Below the pieces are notes generated by a model that was not told the DNA's origin, did no database searches, and saw nothing but the letters and a program-made list of their open reading frames with translations. The translations under genes and the position numbers were made by a program. A stretch of DNA of 64,000 nt from Microbacteriaceae bacterium (GTDB taxonomy: Bacteria > Actinomycetota > Actinomycetes > Actinomycetales > Microbacteriaceae), in the NCBI GenBank assembly GCA_004297935.1, contig SCRE01000021.1, forward strand, positions 186,001 to 250,000. The letters are read 5' to 3'. Of the stretch, positions 36,514 to 46,075 are shown piece by piece; the first letter of the stretch is position 1, and every line of letters begins with the position of its first letter.

Positions 36514-36579
36514 ACCGGACTTTGCACGATAGATAGGATCGGACTCAGCTTCGGTCCGGGCTGTCGTGCAAAGTCCGGT
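36514..36579. terminator. 16-bp perfect palindrome between convergent genes
   Basis: ACCGGACTTTGCACGA (36514-36529) and its inverse TCGTGCAAAGTCCGGT (36564-36579). A diverged relative lies at 60852-60907. It lies between the aminotransferase (stop 36465) and serine hydrolase (stop 36692) genes. Confidence 0.75.
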
Positions 36580-36627
36580 TTTGCGTAACGGCCGCGGTGC
36601 TCCAGCTCTCGCGAAGCCGCCGACGCA

Positions 36628-36677
36628 GGGTCATCTGCGGCAACTCAGCGAAGGGTCATGTGTGGCACCTCGCGGGA
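36628..36677. repeat. 25-bp direct repeat, 2 copies
   Basis: GGGTCATCTGCGGCAACTC at 36628 and GGGTCATGTGTGGCACCTC at 36653. Read on the minus strand each half contains TGCCRCA.ATGACCC. Non-coding. Confidence 0.65.
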
Positions 36678-36691
36678 GCGGGGCCGATTCG

Positions 36692-38506
36692 TCAGTCGGT
36701 GAAGGCTCGCGAATAGAGGCAGCCGTCTCGATCGCACCAGGCGGCCCTGCCGTCGACGATCGGACCGAAGCGCAGGCGTTCGGGCAACCACTCCTCGGCG
36801 CCGATGCGAAACACGCCGGGCTCAAGCTCGACGAGCGCGACATCTTCTGCGGGCGCTTCGACCCCGGTCGCCGCGATGAGCACGAGCCTTCCTGCGCGCA
36901 GCACAACGCGAAAACTCGGGAACCACGGCGAGTATGAGCGGTAGTGCCCGACATATGCGCCAGGCGCAGGTGACAGCGAACGCGGGGCAGTGTCACGTGC
37001 CCCAGGCGGTGCGGGGTCGGCGGGCATGCATTCGACGTCTCCCCAGATCCACGCCGAACGACCGTCGCGGGACTCGAACTCGAAGGCGAACATCCGAAAC
37101 TCCGGATGCGTCGTGGCGACGCGCGCACCCCAACCCCAGTAAAGCGGGGAGGTGACTCCACCACAGTCGATGGCCAACGTCGCGTTCGCGTCGCCATCCC
37201 TAGCGGCGGCATCCTCCCGATCGACGCCCGACCGCGGCGCCGATCGGATCGTGAGTGCGAACTCCCGCCCGCCCGCATCCCGACCTACGAACGTGCCGAG
37301 CATGGCCGGTTCGATGACACGCGGGCGGGCCTCGTCGGCTGCGGTCGCGACAGCGCCGCTCTGCGGTACCCCCGAGCGGATGCCTGCGGCGCGCCACACT
37401 GCGGGGTTCAGCCGCGTCGGGGCCCCACGCTCACCGGCCCAGGATGCGACGGCCCGTGCAATCGCCTCGGCCACCGGGCTGTCGCCGTTGGCATTGGTCA
37501 GCACGACGACGCCGAGGCCTTCCGTCACATCGGCCCAGACGAACGATGCGTAACCGACCATGCCACCGCCATGGGTGAGCACCGTGCGCTCGCCGTGACG
37601 CTCCACGTTGATGCCCAATCCGTATCGACTGTCGTCGGCGGGCGCGCATCCGGCGAGCTGAACGGTGCCTTCGCCACCCGGCGCCAGCACGGAGATCAGC
37701 CGCTCGAACGCTGCGGGCGAGAGCACCCGTGCACCGGAGAGCTCCCCCGCGCCCAGCAGCATCCGCGCGAAGCGGGCCATGTCTGCCGCGGTCGCAGCGA
37801 TGTTGCCGTCACCGCCCGCGACCTCCAGCCAGGTGGCCGCGGCGAGCGGATCGCCGGGCAGCCACGGCCGGTCGTCGTGCACGGGACCGTAGCCCCGTGC
37901 CAGGCGCGGGCGATGCTCGTGGCGGACCACGGCGATCGCGTCGGTCATGCCGAGCGGATGCAGCACGCGCGTACTGACGAGCTGCGCGAGCGTGCGGCCG
38001 GTCGCCGCGGCCGCGGCGAGCGAAAGCAGGATGTAGCCGAGGTTGGAATAGTGGAAGTGCTCGCCGACGGGTGCCTGGGCGCTGCGTGAAGCGAGCAGCG
38101 CCTGTGCCAGTTCGTCCGGCATCGCATCCGAACCGGAGATGAGTCCGGCACTGTGCTGCAGCAGGCTGCGGATCGTGATCCGGGTGGCAGCACCGGCAGC
38201 CCTGCCATCAGCGACGAAGGCGAACCACGGCAAGAGGTCCACGATCGGGGTCTCCAGGCCGAAGCGGCCCTCATCGATCAACTGATGGATGACGGTCGCC
38301 GTCGCCACCTTGCTGATCGAACCGATCTCGAAGAGTTCGCCGCCCGTGACCGGGATGCCGGCCTCGCGGTCGGCGAGGCCGAACGGGCGGGTCAGCAGTG
38401 TGTCGACACGGTCGACGATGGCGACCACCCCGCCGGGAACCGGCCAGTAGGACTGGATGTCCGCCAGCAGCGCGTCCAGTCGGTCGGTCGCGGCGGCGAC
38501 ATCCAT
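36692..38506 (-). CDS. Serine hydrolase of the class C beta-lactamase family
   Basis: 604 residues from ATG 38506, chosen because AGGAG lies 7 bases upstream; an ATG at 38530 overlaps the previous stop but has no ribosome site. The penicillin-binding fold motifs are SISK (Ser63, Lys66), YSN in HYSNLGYILL and the HGG-type triad LTHGGGMVGY. Relatives are D-aminopeptidases, esterases or amidases. The C-terminal 200 residues form a DUF3471-like beta domain. No signal peptide is seen, so the enzyme is probably cytosolic and would act on imported material. Last gene of the six-gene minus-strand operon that begins with the peptide-binding protein. Confidence 0.85.
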   Translation of the reverse strand: MDVAAATDRLDALLADIQSYWPVPGGVVAIVDRVDTLLTRPFGLADREAGIPVTGGELFEIGSISKVATATVIHQLIDEGRFGLETPIVDLLPWFAFVADGRAAGAATRITIRSLLQHSAGLISGSDAMPDELAQALLASRSAQAPVGEHFHYSNLGYILLSLAAAAATGRTLAQLVSTRVLHPLGMTDAIAVVRHEHRPRLARGYGPVHDDRPWLPGDPLAAATWLEVAGGDGNIAATAADMARFARMLLGAGELSGARVLSPAAFERLISVLAPGGEGTVQLAGCAPADDSRYGLGINVERHGERTVLTHGGGMVGYASFVWADVTEGLGVVVLTNANGDSPVAEAIARAVASWAGERGAPTRLNPAVWRAAGIRSGVPQSGAVATAADEARPRVIEPAMLGTFVGRDAGGREFALTIRSAPRSGVDREDAAARDGDANATLAIDCGGVTSPLYWGWGARVATTHPEFRMFAFEFESRDGRSAWIWGDVECMPADPAPPGARDTAPRSLSPAPGAYVGHYRSYSPWFPSFRVVLRAGRLVLIAATGVEAPAEDVALVELEPGVFRIGAEEWLPERLRFGPIVDGRAAWCDRDGCLYSRAFTD

Positions 38507-38526
38507 CGGAGTGCTCCTGAGGCCCG

Positions 38527-39780
38527 TCATCGTGCGATCAGTTGCTCGCGACGCAGCAGGTCTTCGATGCGTTCGCGGCGCACGGCCAGACGAGCCACAC
38601 CGTCCCGACAGAACACCACCGGTGGCCGCAACGCCGCGTTGTAGTTGTTCGACATCGTGTAGCAGTAGGCACCGGTGACCGGAACGGTCAACAGGTCGCC
38701 GACATCCGGACGAACGAGCGCGATGTCGCGCACGAGAGTGTCGCCGGACTCGCAGTGCCGACCGACCACGTCCACCGTCTCGAGCGGCCCGATTTTGTCG
38801 ATGATGGATGGTTGGAACGGCTGGCCGTACAGCGAGACTTCGAGGTTGTCGCCCATGCCCCCGTCGACCGCGACATGTGTGCGCACGCCGCGCTTGACCG
38901 TGACGACCCGATATGCGGTGATGCCGTTCGGCGCGACCAGCGATCTTCCCGGCTCGACCAGCAGTTCGATGTCCTCGCCGAGGTGACGGTGCACCGCCGC
39001 GACAACCCGCTCGGCATACTGGTCCGGGGATGGGGCGACATCCTCGCTCACATGCCTCACGCCGAGTCCGCCGCCCAGATCGTAGACCGGGAAGTGCTCC
39101 AACCGGCCGAGCGCAGCCGCCTCCGCCTCGAATTGGGCGAGGTCGAGGATCTGCGAGCCGATGTGCGCATGCAACCCGCGAAGATCGAGCATCGGCTCGC
39201 GGCGGATGCGTGCGATCACGTCCGCGATCTGCCCCGATGGAATTCCGAACTTGGACGCGTCACTGCCGGTCGCCATAGCGGAGTGGGTCGACGCGTCCAC
39301 CGCCGGGCTCACCCGCAGCAGCACGGGCACGGGCGCCGTGGCGAGCCGTGCGATCCGTGCCACGTCGTCGAGATTGTCGATCACGATGTAACGCACGCCG
39401 GCGTCGAGCGCTGTCCGGATGTCGGCATCCGTCTTCGCATTGCCATGGAGCACCATCCGCAACGGGTCGGCGCCGCCGGCAACGGCGATCAGCAGCTCAC
39501 CACCGGCCGCGACGTCGCTGCCGCAGCCTTCCTCGGCGATCGCTCCGATCACGGATGCGCTCGGGAAGCTCTTCGAAGCGAACAACACCAGTGAATTCGG
39601 ATGCCGCAACTCGAATGCATTGCGGTACTCACGGGCGCGGGCCCGGAGTGCGCCCTCATCGACGACGTAGGCCGGGGTGCCGAACTGTTCGACCAGATCG
39701 GCGACAGCGCAACCGCCGACGATCAGCCGCCCGCGCTCGTCCAGGTGGCTGCCAACGGGGTACAGACTCAGGTCGATCAT
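38527..39780 (-). CDS. Diaminopimelate decarboxylase-like PLP enzyme (fold type III)
   Basis: 417 residues. PLP lysine in LFASKSFPSASV (Lys70), HIGSQILDLAQFE, LGGGLGVRHV, EPGRSLVAPNG, and the decarboxylase active-site motif HCESGD, so the enzyme belongs to the LysA group of alanine-racemase-fold decarboxylases. It is embedded in a catabolic operon between an FGGY kinase and a serine hydrolase, not with lysine biosynthesis genes. It may decarboxylate a D- or meso-configured diamino acid, or another amino acid. The biosynthetic lysA is expected elsewhere on the chromosome, which cannot be checked here. Confidence 0.85.
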   Translation of the reverse strand: MIDLSLYPVGSHLDERGRLIVGGCAVADLVEQFGTPAYVVDEGALRARAREYRNAFELRHPNSLVLFASKSFPSASVIGAIAEEGCGSDVAAGGELLIAVAGGADPLRMVLHGNAKTDADIRTALDAGVRYIVIDNLDDVARIARLATAPVPVLLRVSPAVDASTHSAMATGSDASKFGIPSGQIADVIARIRREPMLDLRGLHAHIGSQILDLAQFEAEAAALGRLEHFPVYDLGGGLGVRHVSEDVAPSPDQYAERVVAAVHRHLGEDIELLVEPGRSLVAPNGITAYRVVTVKRGVRTHVAVDGGMGDNLEVSLYGQPFQPSIIDKIGPLETVDVVGRHCESGDTLVRDIALVRPDVGDLLTVPVTGAYCYTMSNNYNAALRPPVVFCRDGVARLAVRRERIEDLLRREQLIAR

Positions 39781-39813
39781 CGCGACACCTCTGTTCTCAT
39801 TGCACCACTGTTC

Positions 39814-41286
39814 TCATTGCACCACCTCCGGGTAGAGCGCGCGACGCATGGCGTCGTGCGCCTCTGCACGATCGTCCCACAGAGCCTTGCGCAGCGGGTC
39901 CGGTTCGATCAGCGCCGCCGGCGACGCCGGTTCGAGACGCCAGCCGAGCGCGCTGCGCGCTGCCCAGTCTGCGGCGCCACGTGCGGAGTGGTCGTGTTCG
40001 GCCGCCGACACGGCGACCTGGCGACCGGTCGCATCCGCCAGGTCCTGCAGGAAGAGGGTGGATGTCGCGCTCGAGCCGGACACGCAGATCGGCTCCGGCG
40101 CACGCGTGCGTGCCACACCGTCGAGCGCGACCAGACAGCGACGGGATTCGACGATGATCCCGGCCAGCAGCCCGCGGGCGAGGCCGGCGCGGGATGTGCC
40201 GAGCGTCAGACCGTTCAGCGCGCCGAGGAGCCGCGGGTCCCATAAGGCCCCTTGCTCGCCCGGAGCGAGATAGGGCAAGAAGAGCGGCGCGGCATTCAAC
40301 GGCGCCTCACCGGCCAGCGCGGTCACTTCAGCCGGGTCGCCGCTCAGGCCCAGAAGCTCGGCCAGCCAGGCTTGCGCCGAACCGGTGGTCAGCAGATCCA
40401 TTTCCAGGCCGTATCCGGCGCCCGGCATCGGCGTCACGAGGAATCGGCGCTGAGGATCGAAGACCGCATGCTCGCTGATCGCGAGGATCACCGTGCTCGT
40501 ACCGGCGATGTATGCGGTCTGGCCCGCCGCGCCGACGCCGAGCCCGTATGCGCCGAGCACCGAATCGGCGGCGCCGAGCACGACGGGAACACGCCCGCAG
40601 CCCAGGCTGCGGGCCAGTTCGGCGCGCAATGGTCTCCAGTGATCGGAGCCGGCGACCTCGGGCAACCGAACATCGCCTGCCAGTTCGCGGGCGGACTCGT
40701 CCCACCGGCGGCGTTCGACATCGAAGCAGCCGAACCCGGCCGCCGTGCTCGGGTCGGTCAGCAGCTCACCGGTCAAGGCCTGGAACAGGAAATCCTTGGC
40801 ACCGGCAACGGTGACGGCCTCGTCACGGCGATCCGTGTCAGCGTGCGCGACGGCGACACGGCGCAGGTGCATCGGCAGAAGATAGCGCCCATCGATGCGC
40901 GCCCCTGTCAGCCGATAGCCCTGGTCGGGCCCGAGCTGCTCGCGCAGACGGATGCCTTCCTGCTCTGCTCTCCCATCCTCCCAGGTGACTGCGGGCCCGA
41001 CCGGGTTGCCGCGGCGGTCCAGCTCCACGAGTGTCGGCAACATGGCCGAGAGTCCGAGGGTGGACCAGCGTTGCGGGTCGACGTGTTCCGACAACTCACC
41101 GAGTGCGGACGACACCGCATCCAGCCAGTCCCCCGGAGACTGCTCGGCCGCACCGGGTTCCGGGCGCGCGGTCGGATAGCTGCGGCGTGTCCGCCCGACC
41201 GCCCGTGCCCGTTCGTCGACGGCGACGATCTTGACGCTGGAGGTGCCCAGATCGATGCCGACCGCGACGGGCCCTTTGTCAACCAT
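39814..41286 (-). CDS. FGGY-family carbohydrate kinase (xylulokinase-like)
   Basis: 490 residues from ATG 41286. N-terminal ATPase motif VAVGIDLGTSSVKIVAVDE, VTWEDGRAEQEG, YIAGTSTVILAIS (phosphate loop) and the C-terminal ICVSGSSATSTLFLQDLADA. Phosphorylates a hydroxyl group of a sugar, polyol or similar compound. Its placement between two amino-acid-type PLP enzymes is unusual and suggests an amino sugar, polyol amine or hydroxylated amino acid intermediate. Separated from the aminotransferase by only 5 bases. Confidence 0.88.
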   Translation of the reverse strand: MVDKGPVAVGIDLGTSSVKIVAVDERARAVGRTRRSYPTARPEPGAAEQSPGDWLDAVSSALGELSEHVDPQRWSTLGLSAMLPTLVELDRRGNPVGPAVTWEDGRAEQEGIRLREQLGPDQGYRLTGARIDGRYLLPMHLRRVAVAHADTDRRDEAVTVAGAKDFLFQALTGELLTDPSTAAGFGCFDVERRRWDESARELAGDVRLPEVAGSDHWRPLRAELARSLGCGRVPVVLGAADSVLGAYGLGVGAAGQTAYIAGTSTVILAISEHAVFDPQRRFLVTPMPGAGYGLEMDLLTTGSAQAWLAELLGLSGDPAEVTALAGEAPLNAAPLFLPYLAPGEQGALWDPRLLGALNGLTLGTSRAGLARGLLAGIIVESRRCLVALDGVARTRAPEPICVSGSSATSTLFLQDLADATGRQVAVSAAEHDHSARGAADWAARSALGWRLEPASPAALIEPDPLRKALWDDRAEAHDAMRRALYPEVVQ

Positions 41287-41291
41287 GCTTC

Positions 41292-42659
41292 TCAGTGTCG
41301 CAGTTGCATCGCCGGGAATTCCTTCGCGACCACGGCGAGCGCATCCTGGGCGGCATTCAACGTCTGATCGATGTCGGTATCGGTATGCACGAGCGACACG
41401 AACAGGTTCTCGAACTGCAGGGGGTGGAAGAGCACCCCGCGCACGACCATCTCCTGGTACCAACGGGTGAACGCCGGCTCATTGGCGCGGGCCACCGCCT
41501 CGCGCCAATTCCTGATCGGCCGCTTCGCGAACCAGAGTTGGAACACCGTTCCGAGCCCTTCGACGTAGGCGTCGATGCCCGCTGCGTCCGCCAGCGTCTC
41601 GAGGCCTTCGGCCAACCGGTAGCCCAGTGCCCGCTGTCGCTCGTACAGCCCTGGCTGCGCCAGCACGTCCATCGTCGCGGAGACCGCAGCGCACTGGATC
41701 ACGTTCGCGTTGTAGGTGCCGGAGTGCGAGTAGCTGCCGTCGGCGATCATCCGCATCGCGTCGATGGTTCCACCGATCGCCGCCACCGGGAATCCGCCGC
41801 CCAACCCCTTGGCCAGTGTGGTGAGATCGGGCAGCACGCCGAAGTACTCTTGAGCGCCGCCGCGCGCGAACCGAAAACCCGTGATCACCTCGTCGAAGAT
41901 CAGCAGAGCGCCGTGCTTGCGGGTCTCCGAGCGCAACAGTTCGAGGTACCCGGGCTCCGGCAGGATGCATCCCGTGTTGAACACGGCGGGCTCGGTCAGC
42001 ACGGCGGCGACTTCATCGCCACGCTCGTCCATCAATCGCACGAAACTCTCCGGATCGTTCCAGGTGAGCACCTCGAGCGTGCCGGCCAGTTCCGTCGGCA
42101 CACCAGGCCCCATGGCCACGGGGCGGGGATGGTCGGCGGGCCCGGCCAGTTCGGGGTCGACGTGATTCGACCAGTACACCGTGTCCTGCCAACCGTGATA
42201 GTGGCCTTCGAAGCGCACAATGATGCGCCGCCCGGTCGTGGCGCGGGCAAGCCGCACTGCGGTGCCGACCGCCTCGGAGCCGGAGTTCGTGAATCGCACC
42301 TGCTCGACGCCCGGCATGGCGGCAACCACCTTCTCCGCCGCCTCGATCTCCAGGTCGTATGGCAGGCCGAAGCAGGTGCCGTATTCCGAGATCGCTTCGA
42401 CGACGGCCTTCGTCACGACCGGATGCCGGTGGCCGAGAATCATCGGACCCAGACCCAGCAGGTAGTCGATGTACTCGTTGCCGTCGACGTCGCGCAGCCG
42501 GGATCCGCTTCCTTCCTCGATGAACAGCGGGTAGGGGTTCCAGCCGTTGCGCGGCAGACGGGCCGTGCTCCCGGCCCCGCCGGGGATGCTCTGTCTCGCA
42601 CGCTCGAACCGTTCCCGGGTACGAACGGTCCGAGCGGCGAAGTCTCGGTCGAAGCTCAT
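41292..42659 (-). CDS. Class III aminotransferase, glutamate-1-semialdehyde aminomutase-like
   Basis: 455 residues. SIPGGAGSTARLPRNG at the start, VRFTNSGSEAVGTAVRLAR, FEGHYHGWQDTVYW, DEVITGFRFARGG and PLP Lys in DLTTLAKGLGGGFPVAAI. It is a HemL-like paralogue of the kind found in catabolic operons, not expected to make tetrapyrroles. A perfect palindrome (42699-42712) lies 40 bases upstream, so this gene may also start its own transcript. Confidence 0.9.
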   Translation of the reverse strand: MSFDRDFAARTVRTRERFERARQSIPGGAGSTARLPRNGWNPYPLFIEEGSGSRLRDVDGNEYIDYLLGLGPMILGHRHPVVTKAVVEAISEYGTCFGLPYDLEIEAAEKVVAAMPGVEQVRFTNSGSEAVGTAVRLARATTGRRIIVRFEGHYHGWQDTVYWSNHVDPELAGPADHPRPVAMGPGVPTELAGTLEVLTWNDPESFVRLMDERGDEVAAVLTEPAVFNTGCILPEPGYLELLRSETRKHGALLIFDEVITGFRFARGGAQEYFGVLPDLTTLAKGLGGGFPVAAIGGTIDAMRMIADGSYSHSGTYNANVIQCAAVSATMDVLAQPGLYERQRALGYRLAEGLETLADAAGIDAYVEGLGTVFQLWFAKRPIRNWREAVARANEPAFTRWYQEMVVRGVLFHPLQFENLFVSLVHTDTDIDQTLNAAQDALAVVAKEFPAMQLRH

Positions 42660-42698
42660 TCTGCGGCACTCCTCGGCTCGTGATCACTACTGATCATG

Positions 42699-42712
42699 CT
42701 TAGCATACTAAG
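42699..42712. promoter_or_regulatory. CTTAG-TATG-CTAAG palindrome, candidate GntR operator 1
   Basis: Minus strand reads CTTAGTATGCTAAG, with perfect 5-bp arms. It overlaps the aminopeptidase stop codon and is 40 bases upstream of the aminotransferase start. 12 of 14 bases agree with the site at 46026-46039. Two TGATCA copies lie beside it (42681-42696). Confidence 0.6.
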
Positions 42713-44255
42713 TGACCGGGGGAAACGCATCCTCAGCAGTCAAGGCACACAGAAACTCGATCAATGCCCGCGTCGGCGATCCCGTCGCGCCGGCGGGCCA
42801 CGACGAGAAGCCATGCTCGAGGTATGCGCACGACCCGTTGTCGATGTGCAACCACGGCGTCGCGCCTGCGAACGGGCGAAGGAATGTCGCGGCCAGTTGT
42901 CCGGAATCGGGAACATCGTTCGGCGCGTTGGCGGCGTCGGCCACCCGTGAGGCAAGCAGCTGGGCATATGACGGATGCAGCGGCAACAGCCAACCCGGCT
43001 CGCCCGCGCGAACACCTGCCTCGAGTACGGCGGCGCCGAGTCCCGGTGCCGTGCTCCAGCATCCCCACAGCGCGGGACCGACACCACCGGAGTCCGTCAG
43101 CGTTCCGACGTCGATGATCGCCCGCGGGGCGGAGCCTGCGAGCCAGGCCACGGCATCCGCAAGCACCAATCGGCCCTCGCAATCGGTGTCGACGACCTCC
43201 GTTGTACGACCGCCGGGATGCGTCAGTACGTCGCCGGGCCGCAGCGCACGACCACCGGGCATGTTCTCCGCAACCGGCACGAGCGCCGTCATCGGCACCG
43301 TCGCCCCAAGCGCGGCCGCGGCGATGACCGCCGCGGCCACAGCGGCCCCCGCCGCCATGTCGGACTTCATCCAGGCCAGTTCTGCGGGGTCCTTCTTCAG
43401 ATTGATGCCGCCGGAATCGTAGGTGATCCCCTTGCCCGCCAGCGCGATCGGTTGACCGGCGCTGCCGGTACCGCCGGTATCGCCGGTACGCAATTCGACG
43501 ACGCACGGAGCCCGATCGCTGCCAGCCCCGACACCGAGCGTGCCCGCGAAACCACGCTCGCGCAGCTGATCAGGCGACCACACCGAGACGGTCACCGCGC
43601 CGCCGGCGACCTCGCCCGCGTATGCCGTGATCGCCGCCGCAAACTCAGCGGGGCCGAGCGCACCGGACGGCGTTTCAACCAGCTGACGCACCCAGTTGGC
43701 GGCATCCGCCATTGCGCGGGCGCGCGACACCGTTGCGTCGGAGACCGCGCTTTCCGTCACGACGAGTGCGCCCGCGATCGCCTGCCCGGCACCAGAATCC
43801 GGCCCGAGCGGCGCGGCATAGCGATAGTCGCCGAGACCGATTCCCTCGACCACCGACCTGATGGCAGCATCGCCGTCGGCCAACTCGAGTGCCAGCGTCG
43901 TCGCGACATGCGCACGCCGTTGCGCGCGAGCGACACACGCAGACGCTTCGCGCAGCGCAACCGCGTCGAATTCGCGCTGCGCACCCAGGCCGACGACGAC
44001 GAAGACGACCGGAGCGGCATCCGCGGTCGAGACGACGAGGGTCGCATCCTGCCCCGCCGCGCCGGAGAAGCCCGGCTGGTGCCGAGCCAACTCCGCCACG
44101 TCGATGCCGAAGTGTTGTCGTACCGCCTCGGCTGCTCGCCCAGCCACCAGCGCCGGCGGGCCGGCATCCGCACCGTCGGCGCAGAACAGGCCGACGACAA
44201 CCGGACACTCCGCGATGGGTACGTCGCGAAGTGCGAGAAGCTCAATTTCCCGCAT
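42708..44255 (-). CDS. Leucyl aminopeptidase family M17
   Basis: 515 residues. N-terminal macro-like domain to about 170 and C-terminal catalytic domain: metal and active-site residues lie in ALAGKGITYDSGGINLK, MKSDMAAGAA, and VVDTDCEGRLVLADAV. The usual family motif is NTDAEGR; here Ala is replaced by Cys and Asn by Asp. Removes N-terminal residues from peptides in the cytosol. Directly follows the oligopeptide-binding protein gene, consistent with degradation of imported peptides. Confidence 0.9.
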   Translation of the reverse strand: MREIELLALRDVPIAECPVVVGLFCADGADAGPPALVAGRAAEAVRQHFGIDVAELARHQPGFSGAAGQDATLVVSTADAAPVVFVVVGLGAQREFDAVALREASACVARAQRRAHVATTLALELADGDAAIRSVVEGIGLGDYRYAAPLGPDSGAGQAIAGALVVTESAVSDATVSRARAMADAANWVRQLVETPSGALGPAEFAAAITAYAGEVAGGAVTVSVWSPDQLRERGFAGTLGVGAGSDRAPCVVELRTGDTGGTGSAGQPIALAGKGITYDSGGINLKKDPAELAWMKSDMAAGAAVAAAVIAAAALGATVPMTALVPVAENMPGGRALRPGDVLTHPGGRTTEVVDTDCEGRLVLADAVAWLAGSAPRAIIDVGTLTDSGGVGPALWGCWSTAPGLGAAVLEAGVRAGEPGWLLPLHPSYAQLLASRVADAANAPNDVPDSGQLAATFLRPFAGATPWLHIDNGSCAYLEHGFSSWPAGATGSPTRALIEFLCALTAEDAFPPVT

Positions 44256-44297
44256 CCGTCACCTCACCCTGTCACTTCACCGCGTCACTTCACTGCG

Positions 44298-45938
44298 TCA
44301 TTTCACCCTGTGCACGTCGATGAGCGTCTGGGTCGACAGGTTGTTCACAGAACCGACGAGCGGAGACATCACGAACCCGGTCCACTTGGGGCTGTGCGCC
44401 TCGATCACGTCTTGGTAGTTGAGCACGATGTAGGGGCGCTGATCGAAGATGTACTGCTGCATCTCGTTGATCTTCGCCTGGCGTGCCGCACGATCCACGA
44501 GCGTGCCCTGTTGCTGGTACATCGCGTCGTACTTCGGGTCGCAGAACCCGCTGTCACTGTTGCTTCCCCACTGCGAGCAGGTCAACACGCTCAGGATGAA
44601 GTCCGGGTCGACCGGCGGAATCCAGTCCCACATGGCGAGATCATAGGTGTCATAGGTGTTGTTGGCTCCGTTGATCGCGGTTGTCGCGGCATCGGTGTCC
44701 ATCTTGCGCATCTGGATCTCAACGCCGATCTGCTTGAAGCCGGCCTGGATGATCTGGAACATGCGGTCACCGGCCCCATTGATCTCGGTCGGGAAGATCA
44801 GCGGGTACGACATCGGGTGCCCATCGGCGATCCGGATGCCGTCAGCGCCTTTCGCATACCCGAGCGAATCCAGGATCGCATTGGCCTTCGCAATGTCGAA
44901 CGGCAGCGGCTTGATCTGGTCGTCGTGCCAACCGGTGGCCGGTGCGACGATGGTCGATCCCGGCTGTGCGAAGCCGAGCCACGCAGTCTTGACGATGTCG
45001 TCACGATTGATCGCGTATTCGAACGCCTCACGCACCTTCGGGTTCAACAGCTCCCGGTTGGTCTTCTTCTTCGGGTTGGTATTGATGATGAAGTCGTAGA
45101 ACCCGACGTTCGGTGCCGTGCTGACCACCATCTTCGCGGCCTTGAGCGTTGCGACCGCCGTCGCCGGCGTCGACTCGCCGATCATGTCGACCTGGCCGGT
45201 CTTGAGTGCCGTGACCATGGCGTCGCCGTTGGCGAAGAACTGCAGCCCGAAGCCGCTGATCTGGGGCTTCTTGCCGTACCAGTTCGGGTTCACGTCGAAC
45301 AGGGCGAGCTGGTTCTTCTGGTACTTCGTCATCGTGAACGGACCGCCGGAGACCATCGGCACCGAGTTCTGGAAGGTCGTGATCTTCTTGCCATTGCCGG
45401 TCGCCAGTTTCGACCAGACGTGTTCTGGGAGGATGTGCACCGCCTGCATCTGGGTCAGCACGTTCGCCACAGGCGAGTCATAGCGCAGCACGAGCGTGTT
45501 GGCGTCGGGAGCGGTGGCGGTTTTCAGGTGTGCGACCCATCCGGCGAGCTGCCCGGTCGGGCCGTTCTGGTACTTCAGCATCATCGTCATCGTGAAGGCG
45601 GCGTCTTTGGCCGTCAGCGGCTTGCCGTCTGACCACTTGGCGTTCTTGACGGTGTGGAAGGTCCAGGTGAGGTTGTCGGCCGAAGTGCTCCAGCCGGTGG
45701 CGAACGATGGGATGATCTTCAGTTGCGCGTCGTATTCGGTGAGGTGCGGGTAGACGTACTGATAGACGACACTGCTGTAGTCGGAGCTGGAAACGAACGG
45801 GTTCAACGAGTCGATCGGCGCGGAGGCCCCGATGCGGAGTACATTCGATGAATCGCTGGCGCCGCTGCAGCCGACCAGACCCGTGACGGCAAGCAGTGCA
45901 ACAGCGATGACCGCAGTGACCCGCTGGATGACCTTCAT
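44298..45938 (-). CDS. Oligopeptide/dipeptide-binding lipoprotein (SBP family 5)
   Basis: 546 residues from ATG 45938 (GGGAG 7 bases upstream). Signal peptide AVIAVALLAVTGLVGC with lipobox Cys, so membrane anchored. Mature protein: APIDSLNPFVSSSDYSSVVY, FHTVKNAKWSDGKPLTAKDAAF, the family 5 pattern; C-terminal NYQDVIEAHSPKW. It binds peptides or similar molecules for the DppBCDF-type channel on the opposite strand. Encoded at the head of the minus-strand catabolic operon, separated from the permease genes by a 137-base divergent control region. Confidence 0.93.
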   Translation of the reverse strand: MKVIQRVTAVIAVALLAVTGLVGCSGASDSSNVLRIGASAPIDSLNPFVSSSDYSSVVYQYVYPHLTEYDAQLKIIPSFATGWSTSADNLTWTFHTVKNAKWSDGKPLTAKDAAFTMTMMLKYQNGPTGQLAGWVAHLKTATAPDANTLVLRYDSPVANVLTQMQAVHILPEHVWSKLATGNGKKITTFQNSVPMVSGGPFTMTKYQKNQLALFDVNPNWYGKKPQISGFGLQFFANGDAMVTALKTGQVDMIGESTPATAVATLKAAKMVVSTAPNVGFYDFIINTNPKKKTNRELLNPKVREAFEYAINRDDIVKTAWLGFAQPGSTIVAPATGWHDDQIKPLPFDIAKANAILDSLGYAKGADGIRIADGHPMSYPLIFPTEINGAGDRMFQIIQAGFKQIGVEIQMRKMDTDAATTAINGANNTYDTYDLAMWDWIPPVDPDFILSVLTCSQWGSNSDSGFCDPKYDAMYQQQGTLVDRAARQAKINEMQQYIFDQRPYIVLNYQDVIEAHSPKWTGFVMSPLVGSVNNLSTQTLIDVHRVK

Positions 45939-46025
45939 CTGTACGCTCCCTTGCGTGGGCATGCCGAGCGTCCCGTCTTTGCCGGAACGCCCTTGACCTG
46001 CGTGTAACTTTACGTTCTTATTGTG

Positions 46026-46039
46026 CTTAGTATGATGAG
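46026..46039. promoter_or_regulatory. CTTAGTATGATGAG palindrome, candidate GntR operator 2
   Basis: Located in the divergent region between the binding-protein gene (starts 45938) and the permease gene (starts 46076). Near match to the palindrome at 42699-42712. A site of this kind could control both transcription units; the GntR gene at 50547 is the natural candidate. Confidence 0.6.
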
Positions 46040-46075
46040 CGTCATTCTCAAGGTCAAGACCCGAGAGGAAACCGG

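Noticed and set aside
41292-42659. Biosynthetic hemL (glutamate-1-semialdehyde aminomutase)
   Set aside because: The fold matches, but it lies in a catabolic operon with no heme genes; a HemL-like aminotransferase paralogue is the safer call.
42975-45632. Plus-strand open frame of 885 codons
   Set aside because: Antisense to the M17 aminopeptidase and peptide-binding protein genes, both of which have clear family motifs and ribosome sites.
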